In this document: piece by piece, positions 50,201 through 62,214 of the stretch
How positions within the stretch are numbered: the stretch's first letter is position 1
Layout: each line of letters opens with the position of its first letter
Source: Rhodamnia argentea
Taxonomy: Eukaryota > Streptophyta > Magnoliopsida > Myrtales > Myrtaceae
DNA length: 64,000 bases
Direction of reading: 5' to 3'
Assembly: GCF_020921035.1 (NCBI RefSeq)
Contig: NC_063150.1
Coordinates: 32,039,826 to 32,103,825, forward strand
Notes under the pieces: generated by a model
Seen by the model: the letters and a program-made list of their open reading frames with translations, nothing else
Told to the model about the DNA's origin: nothing
Database searches by the model: none
Translations under genes and position numbers: made by a program

Positions 50201-50988
50201 CCAACAGTTACTATACAGCAAGACAAGGATATAGGTCAACTGCTTTCCCCAACCCAAGTATTCTGTAACTCGAATCACGTGCAAGCCGAAAACCTTATAG
50301 ACCGGCCATTACCCAGAAGAACCCACCAAATTGTCTTTCACGTTGACCCATGAATTACAACATAAAATGATACTGAAGATCCAAAAGAAAAAGATTTTGG
50401 CATAGGATGCTAAACTTTCCAGCCTGACAAGCTCGGAAATTAATATCCACAATCCTTCCATTCCCGACTCGTCAAGATGGTCATGATCCTCAACATATTA
50501 TACCAAGCACAATGACAGATTTAGGTCTGTATGAATGCAAATCCGGACAGGAAAAATATATAAAAAGACTCGGCATATCTAGCTTTACTTCCCATTAAAC
50601 GGCCTCCAGTCAGCAGCTCACACTCTCTGAAGCACGCAACAATCAGAAGTCAACCTCATCTTCGGGGACACAACCATCGACACCCAAAATTGCTACAGCC
50701 AGACGATACGAAACTAGAGGTCCGAAGCCTAAAAGTCGCACAATTCTTTGTCCCGGCAGAATTACTTCCCCAAAAACTAGATCCACAGGAACTCGTGTGA
50801 ATTCAAAAGCTTATATCAAACAAGCATTGACCCAGAAACCCTCGACTGGCGAACATGAAGCCCACCGCAAATCACACATAACCAAAGCGGCACCGCGCAG
50901 CGAATGGAAGCAGATGCATAAGCAACCGAAGAGCGACACAGCGAGCGAAAGGAAGGAGGAAGAGAAACGGAGCTTACTTTTTGAACAT
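47287..50988 (-). CDS. MCTS1: MCTS1/MCT-1 homologue, PUA-domain translation factor
   Basis: The eight exons on the minus strand are 50988-50978, 49378-49297, 49214-49147, 49003-48906, 48094-47958, 47766-47699, 47538-47475 and 47304-47287, giving 181 aa, the same length as human MCTS1. The N-terminal domain ([49 protein letters not shown]) is followed by a PUA domain (about 92-171): [39 protein letters not shown] and [19 protein letters not shown]. In animals MCTS1 pairs with DENR to recycle post-termination 40S subunits and drive re-initiation after short upstream ORFs; the same role in plants is inference. The first coding exon has only 11 bases and the last only 18. The donors of exons 2 (GTCTGA) and 3 (GTTGGC) are weak but keep the frame. 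Intron 1 carries a TIR element. Confidence 0.94.
49412..49432. repeat. short GA tract in MCTS1 intron 1
   Basis: A gagagagagagag run lies in the intron near the 3' splice site of exon 2. It is small and of no clear effect. Confidence 0.6.
49515..49960. mobile_element. palindromic MITE in MCTS1 intron 1
   Basis: Left 'aatatcaccaaaaacctc' faces inverted right 'gggatttttggtgatact'. The interior repeats 'acacccatgccacat', 'accccaa' and 'tgtcac.aaaactctcaaat' on one arm and their inverses ('ggggtaatgtggcac', 'gagagtttttgtgacat') on the other. The element is nearly all stem and non-coding. Degenerate relatives of these phrases recur in the tandem array at 51190-53330. Confidence 0.7.
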
Positions 50989-51189
50989 AATTGCAGGGGA
51001 ACAACGAATCGCCGGCGTCTTAATCGCCTTAACGCAGAAGAAGAAGAAGAAGACGATGATGATGAGGTTTAGATCGATGTCAGACTAAAACCCCTTTTCT
51101 CTTGTTGTTTCTGGAGGAGACGAGGGGGAAGGGAGCTCACGCAGCCCAGCGGCGCACAATAGCATCGCGTTGTTATTAAGCCCTTCTAT

Positions 51190-53330
51190 AAAAGAAAACT
51201 AACACAAATAGTTTTTTTCATTATTTACGAGTAACTACTACATTTATCCTCAACTAATTTTTCTATCGTAAAAAGTTTCGGACTAAGATGCTGTGAATTT
51301 TTTTTTAATTAAAATGGACAAAATTGGGGCAAAATTATGAAGAGTTTTAAGGTGAATTTAATAGATTTCAAAATTTTAATTCATTTCCTTAAGATCTAGT
51401 TTCCCCAAAACAAACGTAAAATACCTATTTATGTTGAGTTCATCCGAGTTTTTTGCTACGTGTATTTTCACGTTAACAATTTAATTGAATATAGGACGAA
51501 GGGTATTATTAAAGGTTAGATTGTCATGGGTTTATTATGACAAATTAATTTGGATAATTGTGAGACGGTGTACCAATTTGGGATTTTTTGTAATCCATAA
51601 ATTGATTTGGGAAAAATATAATACGAATATACCAATTTGAAAATTTTCATGATAGTTTAATTTTTTTTTTATCCCACCAGAAAGATTTTTTCTTTATTTT
51701 TTTAAAGAAAATATATGAGTGTTTCCTTCTTCTTTTTTACCATCCCAAATGCAATTATGTTGTTCTCCTTCAATATGTTCTTATACAATATTGTTATCGC
51801 CAATAATCATGCGGCTCTGCTGGTAAAAGAATTAAGGGATGGAGATGCAAGTATCATTGGTGCGGAGTTCAACTATCATGCTTTGCAAAGAAATAGTGCC
51901 AAAGTCAGAGAGGGAGTGTCAGAAATAGAACAGACAAAAAAATATATTATACAGTTATCCGCCTATAGATTTCTTTCTATCTTTCCTTCATTTTTCTTTT
52001 TACCTTTAAACCTATAAGAACTCTACCACATTATGTACATTAGCATGTTTTTGAAACACAAGGGAAATCTTACGGCAAAATTAGCAGCATATTGATATAC
52101 TTACGAAAAATTTAGTAAACTCTTAAGGCAGATTTGGGAAAAAGTCATAGACATTGGCACATTTTTGAAACACAAGGGAAATATTACGGAAAAAATTAGC
52201 AGATTCCCAACCTTAGTTCATGTTCTTTAGATTTAGCTCCCACGTAAGAGACCCATTTATGTTGAATTTTCAAGTCAATCCACATCACACGTGATATTTT
52301 ACTCGAGTTGTTTCCTACTTGCATTTCCACGTTTGCAATCAAGACGTTAAGGTCTCAAAGGATAGATTGTCACGAGTGTATTGTGACAAGAAAAATTTTC
52401 TGTCAATTTGAGATTTTTTATGACACGAAAATTAATCATGGGTAAATATGATACCGGTTTACCAATTTGGATATTTTTTGTGGTACTATTATTTTTTTCA
52501 CTCAAAAGAATTTTTACCTAGTGTTCAATTTCTTAAGGGAAGACGTGGGTTTTTCCCATATGCAATTATGTTGTTTTCCTTCTATAGGCTCTTATATTAT
52601 ATAGTCATTTATTTACAAAACAAAATCCATCTTCCATCATTTTGCTTTTTATCTTTAAACCTATAAGAATGTTACTACAATTAAAGATATTACCCAATAT
52701 AAATTAGTGTGCGTGTCACAAAAAACTCCAAACCAATACGCTCACAAAAAATTTAGTAAAATCTTAAGGCAAATTTGGGAAAAATTATAGACATTAGCAT
52801 GTTTTTATAACACAAGGGAAATCTTACAGCAAAATTAGCATTCATCAATTTTAGTTAATTTTATTTGGATCCATATCCCAAAACGATGTAAGAGACCTAT
52901 TTATGTTGAATCTTCAAGCCGATCCACGTCACACGTCGATCATCTGAGTTGTTTACTATGTGTATTTCCACATCAGCAATTTAAAAGGATATTAAGGTAC
53001 CAAAGGATTTATTATCACGAGTATATTGTGACAAGAAAATTTAGTTTGGGTAATTACAATATGGACGTACCACTTTGGAATGACATGAAAATTAATATGA
53101 GGTAAGTTGATACCGATTTACCAATTTGGTTTTTTTTTTTTTTTGTGGTACTAACAGTTTTCTCTTTAATGTTCAATTTCTTAAGAAAATTTGTGGGTTT
53201 TTCCCTTTTTTATCCATCCCAAAAACAATTATGGCGTTTTCCTTCAATTTTTTATATACTTATTCATCTATAGATTTTCTTCCATCTTCCCTCATTTTGC
53301 TTTTTACCTTTAAACCTACAAGAACTTGAC
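51190..53330. repeat. three-copy tandem repeat, unit about 650 bp
   Basis: The landmark 'tttaaacctataagaa' occurs at about 52011, 52660 and 53315, spacings of about 649 and 655 bases. Each unit also carries 'gaccta/gagacc..tttatgttgaa', 'cgagt.tattgtgacaa', 'tgttcaatttctta.g' and 'gcaattatgttgtt.tcctt' in the same order. Copy 1 holds an extra roughly 160-bp insert (51797-51955), and copy 2 has an inner duplication around 'cacaagggaaat' (52041-52200). The repeat is AT-rich and non-coding. Confidence 0.8.
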
Positions 53331-53339
53331 TACATATTA

Positions 53340-54525
53340 AGATACTGCTCCGCATAAATCCAACCAAATGAACGAAGGTACATGGCGCCATAGGTACTAG
53401 TAAAAGGCACAAGCTTCTCCATGGTACTATCATCGACATTTATAACGTTAGCCTCAAGATAAGAACAGATCTACTCATAGAAAATCATTTTTCCACAGGA
53501 AAATGCAAACACCTTGACCATTTCAACTCTAGTATGTCTCATATGGACAGTGTGATTGGCTTGGTACATCACGTCGGTCTTATTATCAATAAGCAATATA
53601 CTGCTCGAGCTCGGAAAAATGCCCATTTCAATTGGGCACGGGGCACATAAAACTATTACTCAGTAGTAGCACAGACAAGCAGAAAACGTCACCTCCTCAA
53701 CTGTTACATTTTCTAACTCTCGGAGGTTTCAGAATTATACTGTAAATAGTGTAAACTCCACATAAAAAACTTCCAAGGGGAAGACAGGCCGCATTCCATC
53801 GCTCGATTGTGCCTTGAACAAATTGTCATCCCTCATCATTGTAGCACATCCCCATTCAATCTTCTCGGGAGGAGAAGAAGGAGAAGGCTAAAGCAGAAGG
53901 GATTAATTTCGCTTTACGCACACATAAAATCTCAGAAACCATTTCTCTTCAGTAGGTTTCCAAGAAGAACTATGTGCAACAACTCACGGTAAACTCCCTA
54001 CTACTGCAACAACATGGGGTCAAGGAAAAAGACCGAGGAGGCGTATGAAGCATCCTAAAAAACAATGGCACAAAGCAAGCCCTGACCTCAGAAGGTTCCC
54101 CGTCATGCAGTTTGTTTTTCATGAATTTAGGATCAAAGGAAACTCATGAAGCAACCAGAAATCACCGTGTCAAGCGACTTTTGTTTCTTTCCGAGCAACC
54201 AAACCGTTGACGTAAAACAAAATTCTGCCCTTTAACGGGTGAAAGTTGAAAGCATCCATGGAAACTAGATCCGCTTCAATCATTGCCAAGAGAACAAGCA
54301 ACTAAAACAGTCAAAATGCCATTCTTTTACTTATGTCATCCAAATCAAAGTCACCAAGAAGCTCACAGCAGCTTCTCATGGATAAAGACCCAACTTCCAA
54401 GACTTCGAGAAACATAACATCTAATGGAGGGTCGTCAGGGAGGAACCTGGGACCATCAAATGGGACTGGAAGAAGAAACATCATGTCATATATTCACCTC
54501 CACAATTGGCCAACATCCTCAATGA
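53340..54525. other. intergenic between the tandem array and the RS-rich gene
   Basis: Sequence of ordinary composition. The last few hundred bases are probably the 3' UTR of the gene at 54526-56699. Open stretches are short and without motifs. Confidence 0.4.
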
Positions 54526-56699
54526 TCAATCAAAACTAGCATTCAAGAACTTTAGCAGTTCACTTCTTTTGCTTTCAGCCATCTTGTCCTCCTTTGTTTT
54601 GTCAAGTTTCAAAAGAATCTATAGCATTAAAGAAACAAGGAAACAAACTCATTAAGCAAGAAAAAACCCTCACCCATCTGATGAGTACTATAACTAATTC
54701 ATAACAAAGAATATCCCTACCTTTTTACCAGAGACAGCACTGCGACGAACACGGTCATCTTGGTCCCGCCCCAAAAACTGTACATGTACAAAAATCAGGA
54801 CACATAAGGCACAACAAGAGCAAGATTATAAGGGGAAACTAGAGATGTCAAATCACGATACACACCTTAGAAAGCTGCACCGGACCGCTACCTCTTTCAT
54901 CCTGCTGACTCTATACATGGCTCATATTGCCAGACACACCATAGTGAAATATCCAGGCAAGCCAGTCAAGCCGCCAATAACCATGCCAGAGATCCCAGCT
55001 CCAATTTCGAAGAGCAATTTAAAAAAAGCAATGAGCATCTTAAGGACCTTTAAATCTTTAAGTTTAAGAGATTGCAAAATTACTTGTACTGCTTGATGCA
55101 TTCCTAAACGTCATTTTGTCTATAAAAAGCTAAACCAGTTCTAGAATATCCATAAGAAATTTACAAGCAACAAAGCCTTTTACAAATCTAAGATATCAAA
55201 ACAGCCAAAACTAGTTAACCACTCGAAAGTTCACCAATAAGTCTTAACATCAAGACCATGTCACATAATTCATCCCCACAATCATCTGATCTCCATTGTA
55301 AATTAGGAACTCCACTACATGAGCTGTAAATACTTCTTTTCTATGAGGATGTTAACATGAATTCAACAGGGAGACAAGCAGAAACTCTACAGAGATTCCA
55401 CATTGCCAGCTGCTTCACTTTTTTGTTAGTCAATCAATCTCACATCTACAAAGCTTGAATCCAATCTCTCTCAACAAACAATTTTGCTGGTTCAGAAAAG
55501 CAAATGCCAATGAATAGAAAGAAACTTAGAAATGCTAGAGCACAGATCTCCTCGATAAAAAAATCTCCTACTGAATATACATGCGAGTTATATGCTTTTC
55601 AAAGATGTGACTTATAAATCAGCTGCACAAATAGTTGGAAAAGAACAGCCTATAGTTAGGTACCATAGCAGAGATGAAAAATCTCCTCTTACCTCCTTCA
55701 CTTTATGCTTATCACGTTTATGATGGCGATTCTTGCTCCTATCCTTTTCCTGGAGCTGCTTGCCAAGAAAAGAAACAGATGGAGAGTGATAAGGCAAAGC
55801 ATATGAACAAATAGAGATAAACAAACACAACAAAATGCAAATCCAAATATTTTACCTTCTTGGGCTTGTCACTTTTTCTTGGCTTCTTCGAATGATGAGA
55901 TGTGTCATGCCCGCTTTCAGAACTATCACTTCATAACACCATCGAAAAGTTCACCATCAGCCAAGAAGCAATTGGCAGCAGTGGATATCGGACCCGAATT
56001 TTTAAGCAAGACATGCCACATTTGAATCCTAACAAGTGCAGATTTACATAGGCAACTACGGCGGAGCAATAGCATACAAAATCCACTCAACAATCTGAGC
56101 TGTTTTCCAATTGCAGGGAGTCAAAGAACACATCATTCAATCCCTCATCACAAAGCACGAATGTATAGCTGATCTATGAGAGCTCAAAACACCAAAGTTC
56201 CTTTTCCTATGTCGAGGAAATATAACTATGGAACGCTTTCATAGAGAAACAATTAAACTTAGCTCCAGAAACAACCACCATCGAATCAACAAACGACCAT
56301 AACTCAGACAGCGAGAGAAAGAACGCAAAAAATCACGAATCCTAGCAGAGTCCGCTCCGCAAAAATGACAGAAAGAGGAGCAAATCCAAATTCGTTACTA
56401 ATCTATCGGGGCGGTTACCAAAAGATCTAGAAGGTAAAATGAGCTTTCCCCTGATTGAACCACCTGGAATAATCCGAGGAAGAGCAGGAATCTGAAGAAG
56501 AGCGATGGCGATGCCTGCGACGCCGTTTGCCGTGAGACCGACTCTTCTTACGGACTTTGAGGACGTCCCTCTCCCTCTCGCGGCGGCCACTGCTGCTGCC
56601 GCCGCCGCGGTGGCGGCGACGGCGGCGAGACGGTGAAGAAGCTGAATCGGAGGCGGAGGCGGACGAAGAGGGGTCCGAGGAGGCCGATGATGCCGCCAT
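54526..56699 (-). CDS. small Arg/Ser-rich, Lys-rich nuclear protein, function unknown
   Basis: The exons on the minus strand are 56699-56464, 55928-55856, 55758-55693, 54777-54721 and 54618-54526, giving 174 aa with all junctions in phase. The N-terminal half is low-complexity: Ser-rich MAASSASSDPSSSASASDS, then SRRRRRHRGGGS, then KSRSHGKRRRRHRHRSSSD, an RS-domain composition typical of splicing-associated proteins. The middle is His/Lys-rich (SHHSKKPRKSDKPKK, RSKNRHHKRDKHKVKE). The C-terminus is the non-repetitive part and probably the conserved one: FLGRDQDDRVRRSAVSGKK, then ILLKLDKTKEDKMAESKRSE and LLKFLNASFD. I do not recognise the family by name. The composition suggests a nuclear, RNA-processing role, which is inference. 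Exon 3 may start three bases later (CAG/CAG choice), removing one Gln. A telo-box-like aaaccctaatgg overlaps the start codon. Confidence 0.78.
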
Positions 56700-56879
56700 T
56701 AGGGTTTCCTGTTGGTTGGGAGAAGGCAGAGGTTCGGATGACCCGGGCGAAGAATGCTGCAGACAGAACGACAATGGAAATATAAGAAAAACATAAAAGG
56801 TAGTCAAGAAAAAAGTAAACCTCCTCCGCCCATTGATTCGCAAAAGATGATTTGATTTAAAAACAAAATTCTTATAAAT

Positions 56880-57331
56880 AATCAGAAAAAATTTCAAAAA
56901 TAAATCTGAAGTGCATTCATTTTCTTAAATAAATGCATAAAATTGATATTATTTTAAATAAAACTGTGAAGATTCCTTATTATCTAATTAAGGAGCTGAA
57001 ATGACCTTATTAGTCTCAAAAAAGGCCTAACTCAAGGGTTAGTAGGGGCATTTTAGTCATTTAATATTTTATTTGTCTTTTCCTTTTTTCAGTTCTTCAA
57101 AATTTTTAAAAAAAGGACTAAATGTTAAAAAAAAAAAAACAAACACGGGTGGGAGGGTCGTCGGCGCCTCGATGAGGGCTAGTAGGCCCTTGCCAAAGCC
57201 CAGTGACTCTTGCCCCAAGTTCGGCTAAGGGCTAGTGACCCTCGCCTAAATTTAAGAGAGGATCACGGCTCTCCCCTCTGGTTGAAGGGGTCGCCGACGC
57301 CATAGCCGCTGCCCCAATGTAGGCGGCGGCC

Positions 57332-57375
<44 letters not shown>

Positions 57376-57620
57376 AATTTTTAATTTAATTTCACTAAAA
57401 ATTAGCTTAAAATTATATTTTGATGAAAATGCCTTTAATCGGTTGGAATATTTGGCCGGTCGGCCATCAAGGTAAAGCCCTTATTTGAAACAACCTGGCC
57501 ACTTCAAGCCTTTTTTTAAGATAATGAGAGTACTTCGGACCTTATTTGAAATAATGACTATTTTATGGTTTTATTTGAGAAAATGAGGGCACTTGTGGCT
57601 CTTAATTGAAAATTTTCCTA
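56880..57620. mobile_element. TIR element, family I
   Basis: The left end has 'aaaatttcaaaaataaatc', 'cattttcttaaataaa' and 'ttattttaaataaaac'. The right end has the inverse 'ttttatttgagaaaatgag' and 'cttaattgaaaattttcc'. The core is GC-rich ('gaccctcgcctaaat', 'gccgccgacgcc' style words) and carries a TC microsatellite (57331-57369). It is the same family as 750-1882 and 4262-4640, with no transposase. Confidence 0.6.
57331..57369. repeat. TC microsatellite
   Basis: About 19 TC units lie within the core of the TIR element at 56880-57620. Confidence 0.9.
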
Positions 57621-58400
57621 AATAATCACAAGTATTGATTCAAATAATTAATTAATAAAATATTATTATTATTGACAATAATTTATGTATAAACATTTTA
57701 TGATCACTTTTGTAAATGATATAAGCATTCAATTTTTTTAAAAATATATTTTTTAAGTCACTCATTTTCACAAAATAAACCGAGACGGCTTTGTTCATTT
57801 CGTGAAAAATGTGAAGTTTTTTAAAAATATTTTTTGGGAAGTCATTTTCTTGAAAAATGACAATATTTCTAGGTTCTTGCCAAACTAAAAATGTATTAAA
57901 AAATATTTTCCCCATTTGATTTTCTTCATCATCGTTTGGTAGACAGTTACTAACGTTGACACGAATGCCCTATGTAACACAGCCAGTGCTAACATAAATT
58001 TTTTTATTTTTTAATATACTATTTAATTTTTTTCTCTTCTTTTTGCTTTCTTTTCTTTCCTCCTTTGCCTGTCATAAGCTACAGGCGAGCTTGTCCCTCG
58101 CCGAGGTGAGTGACCATTAGAGGAAGAAAGAAAAAAATAAAAAAATTATAACAAAATAAAGAATTCAAAAAGAAAATGACAAAATAATTAAAACCAAATT
58201 AATGTTAAGGTGCGTAGAAAAAATGATTTCCTCTTTTCTTTGAAAAGGAAAAAAGATGAGATCAATTTTCCCACTTTTAAATGTATTTTTTATATTGACG
58301 AAAATATTTTCCTTGACTAGCTATTTTTCGTGAACCGAATATCGAAAAATTTGAAAAATATTTTCTTGGAAGTTATTTTCTGCGAAACAAACGAGCCTAA
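57621..58400. repeat. AT-rich 'gaaaaatattttcc' repeats and a partial family II element
   Basis: 57621-57920 and 58220-58400 contain mirror phrases 'gaaaaatattttcttgg' / 'ccttgactagctatttttc' flanking 'atgtataaacattt'-type text, as at 59562-59800 and 61440-61635. Between them (57940-58200) lies a partial TIR element with 'acacagccagtgctaaca' and a 'cgaggtgagtgacc' core. Confidence 0.45.
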
Positions 58401-58559
58401 ATAAAGAGAGAAAATGAAAATGTTTCATGTTGGGTAGATTCGAGACAGCAAAATGAAATCTACCATGTGGAAGTGGGTTCATAGTTTTTGAAATCGGAAG
58501 CCCAATCAATTCCCTCAAGCCTACAATCAAACAGAGTTGATTAGAGAACCGAATCTAAT

Positions 58560-58662
58560 CTCTGGCGTGGTGATTGAGGCATTGATGAATCACTTAATTT
58601 CCAAAAATTCGAAACTCATATGTACAAGATATGTATATTTTCCTTAACCAAAAAAAAAAAAG
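58560..58662 (+). mobile_element. tRNA-derived SINE
   Basis: An A-box-like tctggcgtggtgattgagg is followed 42 bases on by a B-box-like aattcgaaactc, then a short tail ending in 12 A residues (58650-58661). This is the layout of a short plant SINE on the plus strand. Confidence 0.55.
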
Positions 58663-59199
58663 AGATGGTAAAATCTCATTTTACATGAGGTATAAAATCG
58701 GACACTGAATCTGTCAAGGTCGATTCCCTAATTTTTTACCGCGGAACCTACTGCTGCCGAACCAGCAAGTTATTCACCCTGAAAAATACAAAGCAGCCCT
58801 TATATTTGGCAAAATCATTAAACTAGTATGCCGCATAACTAAAACATATGCGGATTATCAAATCTAATAAGTCTCCCTCAAAATCCATCAAATCTAACGA
58901 ATGCTATTTTATTTAATTTACTCATCCGCAATTTGATTCGATCCACACTAAAGAACCTTGTTAGGGTACGTCTAAAAGTAAAAGACAAAAGAATTTTAAC
59001 AACCCAAGTACTTAGTTTAAAAATTCTTCATCAAAATATTATTATTTCGAATTATCATGGCCTCTATTATACTTTGAACGACACTAAATCGAGGAGTGAT
59101 GAGTGGATTTTTTTTTTTTTTTTTGGGGGTCTATAGATAGGTGATTATAAAGGAGCGAGAAATGATCAAGGTGGCTGAGGGCAAGCATGGCAACACTTA

Positions 59200-59520
59200 T
59201 GTTTTAGAGATCAATTTTTGATAGAATTCAACTTCTTGCAAGAAATTGATTTTTCTACTTTTGCTTTTGCTTTTCAGTAGAAGTTGATTTTTCTAGTTCT
59301 AAAGATAAGTAATTTTTTACTTCTTCAAATGGCTCCAAAATCACTTTCAGAGCAAAAAAAAAAAAAAACTTCGAAAATAGAAAAAAGAAATTGTGTAACC
59401 AAATGAATTTATGCTCCAGAAATTACGTTACCAAATGAATTTCTACTCCATAAGTACTTTTGGAGCAAAAATTCTACTCGTGAAGTGGTGTAATGCGCGC
59501 CTAGCAAGCATCAATGTGTA
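59200..59520. mobile_element. possible MITE, 'aacttctgga..agaagt' type
   Basis: The text is rich in 'agaagttgatttttct' and 'aaatgaatttctactcc' phrases, related to 34701-35215. The left end is near 'agagatcaatttttgata' and the right end near 'aattctactcgtgaagtg'. The boundaries are uncertain. Confidence 0.35.
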
Positions 59521-59561
59521 GATACTAGATCCATGTGATAATATTGAGATCCTAAATCTCC

Positions 59562-59800
59562 GTTTGTTTCGTGAAAAATATATAATTTGAAAAATATTTT
59601 CCTACAATAATCGTATGTATCGTTTGAAATAATTGATCAATGAATGTTATTTTCATTAACAACAGTAATTTGTGTATAAACATTTCCGTAAGAGATAAAA
59701 AAATTTCCGTTTATTCATTTGTATAAGCAATATAATGGATCATTTTGAGAAAAATATTTTCCAAATTACTTATTTTTTGTGAAATAAATAAAGTCTCAGT
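59562..59800. repeat. AT-rich inverted-end repeat, about 240 bp
   Basis: Left 'gtttcgtgaaaaatata' and 'gaaaaatattttccta' face right 'gaaaaatattttccaaatt' and 'tttttgtgaaataaat'. It is the same class as 57621-57920, 61440-61635 and 6560-6790. It is MITE-like and non-coding. Confidence 0.5.
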
Positions 59801-60479
59801 TGTTGATCTCTAGATTGTCCAATTCTGACCCCGAACCGATTAGTATGGACTCGCTATTACTTCGATTGAGATTGATTAAGGACAAATTAGTATTCGGTTT
59901 CGACAATTAGATGATTTCCTAGATTTAGGCTACGCTTGGTTGGGTTTCGGAGATATGCTGCATTTTTTCAAATATTGTGAACTCAAGATGTATTTGCTCA
60001 AACCTCGAAGTATACAGTTAATGAGTTATGGTGTAGTTTTTCGCAAAGTAACTTCAAAGTTCAAAAAAAAAAAAAAAGAAGAAGAAGGGAGAGCAGAGGA
60101 AGGGGCACTCGAAGCTTTTCGAAAATGGAGTCACTTGGTTTGAGGGCTATTACGGTGGTCTCAGTCACCATCGGCGGGCATTTGGCGGCCGCCGTCCGGT
60201 GAAGGTAATCCCGATACAAATTAATGCAGCCTAAAGGGCAAATTGAAGCAAAAGGTATTTTCAAGGGGCATTTTGGAACATAGTTTGAAAAATGTTGACC
60301 TTTTTTCCTTTTCTTCTCCGGTGGTTGCTAGCTTTTCGAGCACAACAGGGCCCCCAGCCAGGCCCTGCCGCCCCCATTGTTCCGGGCAGTCTAAAAGGTC
60401 GTGCTCAAGCCGAGCCAATTTGTTTGGGAATGGCCGACGGCCACTGATTAGTAGCCCAATGGTTACTAGTCACAAGTGG

Positions 60480-61122
60480 GAAAAATTATCAAAAAAACTT
60501 ATTATATTTTTATCAATTCAGTCCTAAATTTTTTAAGTTTATCAATCGAGTACTAAACATTTTTACTTTTTACCAATCGAGTCCTAATGGCCGAAAATGG
60601 CTGAACGTGGATAATTTTTAATAATATTATATAATTTTTTTAAATTTTTTCATTAATATTTTCTTCTTCTTTTTTCTCCTTTGGTTTTCTTCTTTAGCGA
60701 CTAGCGAGAATCGCTGGGTCCTTGCCGACACCCGGCAAGGGCCATGCAATGCCCACGCCGGCCACTAGCGAGGGCCATGTAATGCCCTTTCGGGCAGGTG
60801 GCGAGGGCCGCAACGAGGGTCAAGTTCATCCGGCAAGGGTAGACGAATTCCTTAACGACCTGCGTGGGCCATTGACCCTTGCCGGCAGCTGAAGAGTAAA
60901 ACAAGAGGAGAAATAAAAAAAAAATCAATATATTATTAAAAATGGATCATGCCGGTGCCGATCGTGCCACGTAAGATGACCGGTATCCATGTCAACGATT
61001 TTCAATCAATAAGACTCAATTGGTCAAAAGGAAAAATGTTTATGGCTCAACCGATAAACTTAAAAATCTAAAACTGAATCGATAAAAGTACAACGGGTTT
61101 ATGACTTTTTTGATAATTTTTT
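60480..61122. mobile_element. TIR element, family II (0.64 kb)
   Basis: Left 'aaaaattatcaaaaaaact' faces right 'ttttttgataattttttt'. 'tatcaattcagtcctaaa' on the left mirrors 'tctaaaactgaatcgata' on the right. The core contains 'gcgagggccgcaacgaggg'. This is the clearest long-TIR copy in the window. Confidence 0.7.
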
Positions 61123-61390
61123 TGTCATAGGAGTGAATGCATTGAATGGCTTTTCGGATATTTAGGTCTAAAAATAGGGGGAAAAAACAAGTGCAGCGTA
61201 AATCGCTTGAGCAAACACAGTCTTACACAAAAATCCAAATTGGCTCAGCACTCGTAGCGGGCTTGTCGTGCCATCAGCCATGCCGAGGCGGGCTCTACCC
61301 ATTTGTCACCCGACTCACCCCTAAGCTGGCAAGATGAGAAATTAGGGTATGGAATGACTCCCTTTAACAATTTCAAGGGAGATACATCAA

Positions 61391-61436
61391 CTACTACTAC
61401 TACTACTACTAATAATAATAATAATAATAATAATAA
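61391..61436. repeat. compound (ACT)n(AAT)n microsatellite
   Basis: Seven or so ACT units run straight into nine or so AAT units. It lies just before an AT-rich MITE-like repeat (61440-61635). Confidence 0.9.
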
Positions 61437-61439
61437 TTT

Positions 61440-61635
61440 TGATGCTTTGTTTGTTTCATGAAAAATTAATAATTTGAAAAACATATTCCTAAATATTATC
61501 GCTTGTATTGTTTAAAATAATAAGTCCTACTCATTTTTGGACGTAAATTTTATTTATTCATTCATTTTTATTAGCGACATAAGAGATATGTTAGGAAAAC
61601 ATTTTTTTAATAATTTATTTTCGCGCAATAATCGG
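61440..61635. repeat. AT-rich inverted-end repeat
   Basis: 'gtttgtttcatgaaaaatt' on the left faces 'aataatttattttcgcgca' on the right. It is the same class as 59562-59800. Confidence 0.45.
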
Positions 61636-62214
61636 AGCCTAAGTTGTAGGGAAAACTTCAAGTGAAAAAGTAGTTACTCCCATTATCTATGAACATTTAG
61701 AAACTTTCAAATCTTTCGCCTGGAATTTTCTTCTTTTAATTAGCAAAAGCAAGCAAATTGTACGTCTTATCTATTTCAGGATAAATAACTTCTAATTGTA
61801 AGTTATTCGAAAACTGAAAAGCTAAAAAAATTAATTCTATAAAAGGGTGTGAGCTGGGAGCAAGGCAAGGTAACGACATTGTAATTATCCCAACTAATTC
61901 TAAAAATTACCTTTATCCGTTGTCTGGTGATAACCGATAATTTACCATAACAACCAACGTTAATCTTTCGTGAAATTGTTAGGTAAAAGTTTGAGGTTGA
62001 AATCTCCTGTCGTATTTGTTTTACATGCGATAGAAAACGTGTAATGAATTCTCATACTAGTTCGTATTACAACACTTGAGCTTGTTGCACTAGAAAGCTC
62101 AATGAGGTCAACATTGTTTGATAACCTTAAATAGAACTGACTTGAAGGATTTTGTTAAGTCAAAAATCAACTTAATTCTAAAAGTAAGAGATGTAAAATC
62201 TCGAATTAACTTAT
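61636..62214. other. intergenic, AT-rich
   Basis: No gene and no repeat with clear ends. Short open stretches only. Confidence 0.4.
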
